Source: Bacteroidota bacterium
GTDB lineage: Bacteria; Bacteroidota; Bacteroidia; Bacteroidales; Tenuifilaceae
Direction: 5' to 3'
Assembly (NCBI GenBank): GCA_023406715.1
Contig: JAEXVC010000260.1
Coordinates: forward strand, 1 to 12,488
DNA length: 12,488 nt
Part shown: positions 8,333 through 12,488 of the stretch, one piece after another
How the letters are laid out: every line of letters begins with the position of its first letter
Position numbering within the stretch: position 1 is the first letter of the stretch
Program-made: the position numbers and the translations under genes
Notes under the pieces: model-generated
Seen by the model: the letters and a program-made list of their open reading frames with translations, nothing else
What the model was told of the DNA's origin: nothing
The model's database searches: none

Positions 8333-10210
8333 TTACTTAACAAAAAAACTATTATCAATTAAAAATGCATCGGGAATATCCTTATCACCTAACTCAATCT
8401 TACTAATGGGCTTATTGAACTTTTGCTTAAAACTCCACTTATCTGAGTTTTTCCAAACTATTGCAGAGTTGTACACCACTTCTGAAGTGTTATCGTTAAA
8501 GGTAATCAGCAACTTAACTGGAACTGGATACTTTCCTTTTTTAGTAACATTTAAACTCAACTCGTTATTCTTTACAGTTACGTTCTCCAATGCCAAATCG
8601 GCATAGCCGCTCTCGTAGAACCAAGGATTCCAGTACCACGCCCAATCCTGCCCAGTAACAGAGTTCAGCGTTAAAGCCAAATCGGTTGGGGTTGGATGCT
8701 TGCTCTCCCATCGGTAAATAAATTCCTGAAATACCTTACGAAACATATCCTTGCCTAGCATATCGTGCAGAAAGTAGAATCCTATTGCTGCACGCCCATA
8801 GTTTTGCATAAAGTAAGTTGCACCAGTTAGATGTGTTGTTGGAACTGACAGAGGAATATCGTTCACGGAGCCCATTGTTCGCTGGCTATATGCATTGATG
8901 TAGTAATGAGGATTATCGTTACCGTACTCCTTCTCAATTTCTTTAGGAATAAAAGTGATTAACCCCTCATCAATCCATCCGTAAAGTATCTCGTTTGTGC
9001 CAACCATAAAGGGAAAGTAACTGTGGCTAACCTCGTGCGAGGTTACGAAAACCTCAAAATTCTTTTGGTCCGAAGGGCCATCGTTACACATCATTGGGAA
9101 TTCCATTCCGCCATCGCCTTCCCAAATAGTATTGTGAGGGTAAGGGTATGGAACCCCAAGTAAATCGGTAGATAAACGTTCAATTGTCCTACGGGCAATT
9201 GCAGCAACACCTTCACCTGCCTTAGAGTCGATTTTATAGATATGACCAGCCATGGCTCTGCGTTTTGTTTTAGAATCGACCTCAACGCTTGTGGCATCCC
9301 AAATATAGTGGTCGCTCACGCCAAACACAAAATCCGAAACATTATTGGCTTTGAAATACCACGTATTCTCAGTACTATTTTTAAGCACTTTTTTTGAGTG
9401 ATAATCCTCTGGGGTGATAATTCTTACCACATCATCGGATTTTTTTGCCAAATCAATTCGGTTATTTATTTCATCGGTAAAAAGTGCGTGAGTGTTCTGC
9501 AACTCGCCTGTAGCCCAAGCAACATAATCCCTAGGAAGAGTTATCTGCACATCAAAATTACCATACTCGTTATAGAACTCGTAAAGGCCAGTGTAAGGTT
9601 CAGCGCTCCAGCCCATAATATCGTCGTAAACGGCAATTTGAGGATACCAGTATGCCACAAAGTACGATGTGGAATCGTAACGTCCCATTCTAAGGTTTGT
9701 ATTATTCGGAAGACTAACCCTCCAGTTAACCTCCATTTTAAGGCTCGATTTTGGACTTAATTTGGAAGGGATTGGAACAATCAGATTGGTTTCCCTATAA
9801 CGCAATTTGCTTGCAGGAATCTCAACCCCATTAATGCTTACCTTTTGCACGTCAACTCCAGCAACGCCAATATCGGTTGGCTCAACAGGGGTTTGTCGCA
9901 TAACCTCAGGCTTATAGAGATTTTGGTACAACCTTACCACCAAGGCCTTTAATGTATCGGGACTATTATTGTCGAGAGTTACAATTTCAGAACCTGTAAG
10001 CACGCCTGTTCGAGGGTCAAAACTCGCTTTTATCTCGTAGTTGGTTCGGTTCTGAAAATAATTTGGTCCAGGTATCCCATCCAAAGTTCTAGTACCTCGG
10101 TCGATGGCTCGTTGTAGGTTTGTAGGTATAAACAATTTCGATTGCTGTGCGCTTGCAAACTGAAAACTAAACAAGCAAGCAATTCCGAATATTAACTGTT
10201 TTGTACTCAT
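8333..10210 (-). CDS. Exported M1-family zinc metallopeptidase
   Basis: This 625-residue zinc peptidase, probably an aminopeptidase, should act in the periplasm or at the envelope. MSTKQLIFGIACLFSFQFAS followed by AQQ is a Sec signal peptide with likely signal peptidase I cleavage after Ala21; there is no lipobox Cys. Residues about 55-270 form the N-terminal beta domain. The catalytic domain has HEVSH (392-396) and Glu415 in WIDEGL at exactly 18 residues, the HEXXH-X18-E zinc site of clan MA gluzincins. The exopeptidase loop reads GGMEFPMM (367-374) in place of the classical GAMEN. The sequence stays gluzincin-like to about 535, and a small beta-rich domain (about 540-620) closes the chain. 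No T9SS sorting domain is seen at the end. The gene has its own terminator, and no strong promoter match was found upstream. Exact substrate is unknown. Confidence 0.93.
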   Translation of the reverse strand: MSTKQLIFGIACLFSFQFASAQQSKLFIPTNLQRAIDRGTRTLDGIPGPNYFQNRTNYEIKASFDPRTGVLTGSEIVTLDNNSPDTLKALVVRLYQNLYKPEVMRQTPVEPTDIGVAGVDVQKVSINGVEIPASKLRYRETNLIVPIPSKLSPKSSLKMEVNWRVSLPNNTNLRMGRYDSTSYFVAYWYPQIAVYDDIMGWSAEPYTGLYEFYNEYGNFDVQITLPRDYVAWATGELQNTHALFTDEINNRIDLAKKSDDVVRIITPEDYHSKKVLKNSTENTWYFKANNVSDFVFGVSDHYIWDATSVEVDSKTKRRAMAGHIYKIDSKAGEGVAAIARRTIERLSTDLLGVPYPYPHNTIWEGDGGMEFPMMCNDGPSDQKNFEVFVTSHEVSHSYFPFMVGTNEILYGWIDEGLITFIPKEIEKEYGNDNPHYYINAYSQRTMGSVNDIPLSVPTTHLTGATYFMQNYGRAAIGFYFLHDMLGKDMFRKVFQEFIYRWESKHPTPTDLALTLNSVTGQDWAWYWNPWFYESGYADLALENVTVKNNELSLNVTKKGKYPVPVKLLITFNDNTSEVVYNSAIVWKNSDKWSFKQKFNKPISKIELGDKDIPDAFLIDNSFFVK

Positions 10211-10347
10211 ATTTTTTTAATTAAATTTTAATAGATATGTAAATTCTAAGAATGACTCTCATTAGAACTTACAAAACTTGAAAGGTTTAAGAAATGGATG
10301 AGCCAAAACGCTGGATTAAAGTTAATTTCTGCAAAAAAGACAATTCT

Positions 10348-11226
10348 TTAGATGATTTTTCTGTGACGGAACCAAACATATATTAAGCCTGAAATTACAA
10401 GCATAAATCCGAGTATGATAAAATAGCCGTTTTGCCACTTTAACTCAGGCATAAAACTAAAATTCATACCATAAACTCCTGCAATAAATGTTAGGGGTAA
10501 AAAGAAAGCTGAAAAAACTGTAAGCAACTTCATGACATCGTTGCTGCGCTTTGCGGTAATTGACAGGTAAGTGTTAAGGATTGAGTTGACATCCTCAACA
10601 ACCTCGTCGTAATGCAGCGTGTAGTTCAAGGCAGTTTCCTTTAAATCCTGTAACGATGAGGCTGAATCGGGACTTACGATTAACTGGCTAAAGACATTTT
10701 GGGTTAACTGCAGAATTTTTTTCGATATCCTTGCTTTTGATTTCTGGAAATATACCGCCTCAACGGAAATAGATTTACCATTCTGAAGGAATATCAACTT
10801 TTCAAATTCATCAATCCTTTCACTTTGGGTTTGCAGAGGTTTTTCGAAGGTTAAAAGCATCTCGTTGAAAATATCGAGCACCAATTCCTCTGTACTACTG
10901 AAAATTTCAGGGCGATTAGCAAGAAAATCAAACTTTGCTCTGTGTACAGTTATGAGTAAACCGTTATTATAAAAAAAAGCAATTTTATTGGATAACTCGC
11001 CTACAGTTGTAACGTTGGCTGTGTGATGCGCTGAATATGCCCTAAGAATGACAAATGTATAGTCGTTTATTTTTTCTATTTTGGGTAAGTGCCCGTGCTC
11101 AAGGCTATCCTCCAGCAAGTTAAAATCGATATTGAAAGGTTGGGTTATCTCTTTAAGTTCTTCCTGTGTCGGTTTCTCAAGGTCAACCCACTCAAAACTG
11201 CTATATTTTCTTATGATTTTGCTCAT
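10348..11226 (-). CDS. corA: CorA-family Mg2+/Co2+ transporter
   Basis: This 292-residue inner-membrane channel, pentameric in the family, conducts Mg2+ and often Co2+ or Ni2+ into the cell. The first 230 residues are a soluble alpha/beta funnel and long stalk helix. Two C-terminal helices follow (about 232-252 and 268-286), with the selectivity motif YGMN (252-255) at the end of the first and the short loop MPEL (259-262), both hallmarks of CorA. The C-terminus RHRKII is basic, as expected for the cytoplasmic side. The size is slightly below the E. coli protein (316) and no part seems missing. The start codon at 11224-11226 lies inside a perfect inverted repeat and about 23 nt after the predicted transcription start, so expression is probably regulated at this point. 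Other metals cannot be excluded from sequence alone. No clear terminator is visible in the 137 nt before the M1 gene. Confidence 0.95.
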   Translation of the reverse strand: MSKIIRKYSSFEWVDLEKPTQEELKEITQPFNIDFNLLEDSLEHGHLPKIEKINDYTFVILRAYSAHHTANVTTVGELSNKIAFFYNNGLLITVHRAKFDFLANRPEIFSSTEELVLDIFNEMLLTFEKPLQTQSERIDEFEKLIFLQNGKSISVEAVYFQKSKARISKKILQLTQNVFSQLIVSPDSASSLQDLKETALNYTLHYDEVVEDVNSILNTYLSITAKRSNDVMKLLTVFSAFFLPLTFIAGVYGMNFSFMPELKWQNGYFIILGFMLVISGLIYVWFRHRKII

Positions 11227-11260
11227 TTTGTGCTATTCTCTAAAAAGAATAGCACAAAAT
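11225..11260. promoter_or_regulatory. Perfect 15-bp inverted repeat over the corA start (probable operator)
   Basis: ATTTTGTGCTATTCT (11225-11239) is exactly mirrored by AGAATAGCACAAAAT (11246-11260) around a 6-nt spacer. The right arm overlaps the -7 element of the corA promoter and the left arm includes two bases of the start codon. With transcription predicted to start near 11249, most of one arm would be missing from the RNA, so a DNA-bound repressor or activator site is more likely than an mRNA hairpin. If a start further upstream is used, the hairpin would hide the initiation region. Confidence 0.65.
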
Positions 11261-11284
11261 TAAGCTAAAACTTAGATTTTCAAA
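11255..11284 (-). promoter_or_regulatory. Bacteroidota-type promoter for corA
   Basis: On the minus strand, TTTG (11281-11284) is followed after 18 nt by TAATTTTG (11255-11262). Both match the -33/-7 consensus fully. The predicted start is near 11249 and the leader about 23 nt. It lies just downstream of the stop of the preceding gene (11305), so corA can be transcribed independently. Confidence 0.6.
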
Positions 11285-11304
11285 CCAATAAAGACAATTG
11301 TCTT

Positions 11305-12488
11305 CTAATGAATTATTAACTTATTAACGAAAATTTTACCTTTTGCAATCAATTTCACAAAGTATAATCCTTTGGGATACTGTGAAATATCTATAGGATT
11401 TTGATTGTTGACAACCGAACTGTAGATATTCTTTCCGTTAATATCGATAATTGAAACGTCAACAAAGTTGACATCTTCTGGAAACTTAATCGAAATAAAG
11501 TTTTTTGCAGGATTTGGATAAATAGTGGCAGTATTAGCGCTAACTTCAGGGACCGAATTAGATGTTTGTGTTGTAAAATTCCATTCAGAACTACTGCTTA
11601 TTCCAGCAAAGTAATTATTTGAGTTATCGGCAATAACATTATTGCCAATATTTACATAATAAACCAAACCTGCACTAAAATTTAATGAGGGATTAACGGT
11701 CACAGTATTGCCCTGAAACAGTATTCGAGCATCGGAATAAGGGATTGTTTCAAAAACTGTTGCATTCGAGTTATAGATAGTGATACTACCAGCGGTACCT
11801 CTTTTAACATCCTCACTAAAAGTCAAAATCAGATTATCGGTGGTTACAACAGAAGTTGAATTATCGGCAGGGTTTAAACTTTGAATTGTAGGTGAAATTA
11901 CATCCTTTACACTAAAGTTCCAATTTGTATTACCCGAAATTCCAGCATAAAAATTTCCTGATAGATTCTGAAAAACAGTACCATCAATATTCACATAGTA
12001 GGATGAACCACTTGCAAACGGCGCAGAAGGATTAACAGTTACAGTATTATTTAAAATTGTGATTCTGGAGTCATTGTAAGGTATAGTTTCAAAAACTGTT
12101 GTATTGGAATTATAAATCTTGATATTACCTGAAGTTCCTTGCTTTATGTTTTCGCTAAAAGTTAAGATTAAGTTATCGGTTGGCATTGCTGTATTTGCAT
12201 TATTGGATGGGCTAAAGGATTGAACTATTGGAAAAGTTGAAACTCCCGTTGAACCCTCAATTAAAATATTATCCACCATCCATCGGGCTGCTGCTCCAGA
12301 GGTTGTTCCTGTTGCTTTATACTTAAAGGCAATATAAACCGCAGAACCCGAAATACCCGATAAATTTACATTTCCTGAGGAGGTAAAATCAATTGTAGTT
12401 GCTGGGGTAAAATTTAAGTTAGTCCAAGTTCCCTGTGTTGATGGATTGCTAGTCCCATCGTAATTAGTTGAATATACTAGCTCTAGAG
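11305..12488 (-). CDS. Secreted multidomain protein with two Ig-like (Big_5) repeats and T9SS sorting domain, 5' truncated
   Basis: The frame stays open to the window edge, so the internal Met at 12277-12279 is not the start; 393 residues are visible. Visible residues 1-77 (LELVYSTNYDGTS through WMVDNILIEG) look like the end of a beta-sandwich, choice-of-anchor or cleaved-adhesin-like domain. Two tandem SbsA/Big_5-type Ig-like domains follow (about 86-194 and 199-307), each with DNLILTFSE and TVFETIPY. After a short linker, residues about 321-393 form a type A T9SS sorting domain: YPNPAKNFISIKF, then DISQYPKGLYFVKL, ending KLIIH. Such proteins are exported by Sec, cross the outer membrane through T9SS and are often anchored on A-LPS. 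The catalytic or binding part presumably lies upstream and cannot be seen. The stop is TAG at 11305-11307. The end of the gene lies just before the corA promoter, with no convincing terminator between. Confidence 0.9.
   Translation of the reverse strand, partial: LELVYSTNYDGTSNPSTQGTWTNLNFTPATTIDFTSSGNVNLSGISGSAVYIAFKYKATGTTSGAAARWMVDNILIEGSTGVSTFPIVQSFSPSNNANTAMPTDNLILTFSENIKQGTSGNIKIYNSNTTVFETIPYNDSRITILNNTVTVNPSAPFASGSSYYVNIDGTVFQNLSGNFYAGISGNTNWNFSVKDVISPTIQSLNPADNSTSVVTTDNLILTFSEDVKRGTAGSITIYNSNATVFETIPYSDARILFQGNTVTVNPSLNFSAGLVYYVNIGNNVIADNSNNYFAGISSSSEWNFTTQTSNSVPEVSANTATIYPNPAKNFISIKFPEDVNFVDVSIIDINGKNIYSSVVNNQNPIDISQYPKGLYFVKLIAKGKIFVNKLIIH
11566..12231 (-). repeat. Tandem coding repeat, two units with a 339-bp period
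   Basis: Units at 11905-12231 and 11566-11892 encode the two Ig-like domains. Corresponding points are offset by 339 bp, and GTTTCAAAAACTGTTG occurs in both (11747-11762 and 12086-12101). By eye more than half of aligned residues are identical, so this is an internal domain duplication, not recent enough to be perfect at the DNA level. Confidence 0.85.

Noticed and set aside
10211..10347. Possible promoter for the M1 peptidase gene in this gap
   Set aside because: A TTTG and a TAGAATTT-like sequence occur, but the second element deviates and the spacing (23 nt) is at the limit, so I do not call it.
11291..11304. Perfect 14-bp palindrome AAGACAATTGTCTT just after the adhesin-like gene stop
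   Set aside because: A 14-bp perfect palindrome is expected about once by chance in a window of this size, and the 5-bp stem with no strong T-run is a poor terminator. It does sit next to the corA promoter, so it is recorded.
12481..12488. Palindrome CTCTAGAG at the very end of the window
   Set aside because: It is coding sequence of the truncated gene (Leu-Glu-Leu); an 8-bp palindrome has no significance here.

Overview
The window is AT-rich and comes from a member of the Bacteroidota. Three things point there: secD and secF are fused into one gene, the rightmost gene ends in a type IX secretion C-terminal sorting domain, and two upstream regions carry the Bacteroidota promoter pattern (TTTG, about 18-20 nt, TAnnTTTG). 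A Bacteroidales- or Marinilabiliales-like free-living organism would fit, but I cannot fix a genus. I see no phage, plasmid, insertion sequence, CRISPR, tRNA or rRNA.

Left part (1-5364), all complete genes on the minus strand. A CPA1-type K+/H+ antiporter (179-1672) lies downstream of the large secDF gene (1787-4783), from which a clear terminator separates it. Upstream of secDF is a small retropepsin-like aspartyl protease (4936-5364). A few residues of a possible plus-strand gene end at 39, and a rightward-pointing terminator follows at 153-180.

Middle (5365-8332). A two-component pair runs on the plus strand: a membrane sensor histidine kinase with a PAS domain (5469-7454) and a NarL/FixJ-type response regulator (7447-8106), overlapping by 8 nt. 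The pair is divergent from the protease gene. The 104-nt gap holds a 14-bp inverted repeat, and a leftward promoter for the protease starts inside the kinase gene. The 226 nt after the regulator (8107-8332) hold no gene that I can see, only a shared bidirectional terminator near the right end.

Right part (8333-12488), all minus strand: an exported M1 metallopeptidase, a CorA-type divalent-metal channel, and the C-terminal 393 residues of a secreted multidomain protein that is cut by the window edge. corA has the best promoter in the window. A perfect 15-bp inverted repeat overlaps the promoter's -7 element, the predicted transcription start and the start codon.

Most of the content is housekeeping or envelope physiology: protein export (SecDF), ion homeostasis (antiporter, CorA), extracytoplasmic proteolysis (M1) and T9SS export (SecDF would help carry such clients over the inner membrane). 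I do not see a convincing new multi-gene system. The points most worth following are regulatory: the corA dyad and the protease/kinase divergent region.
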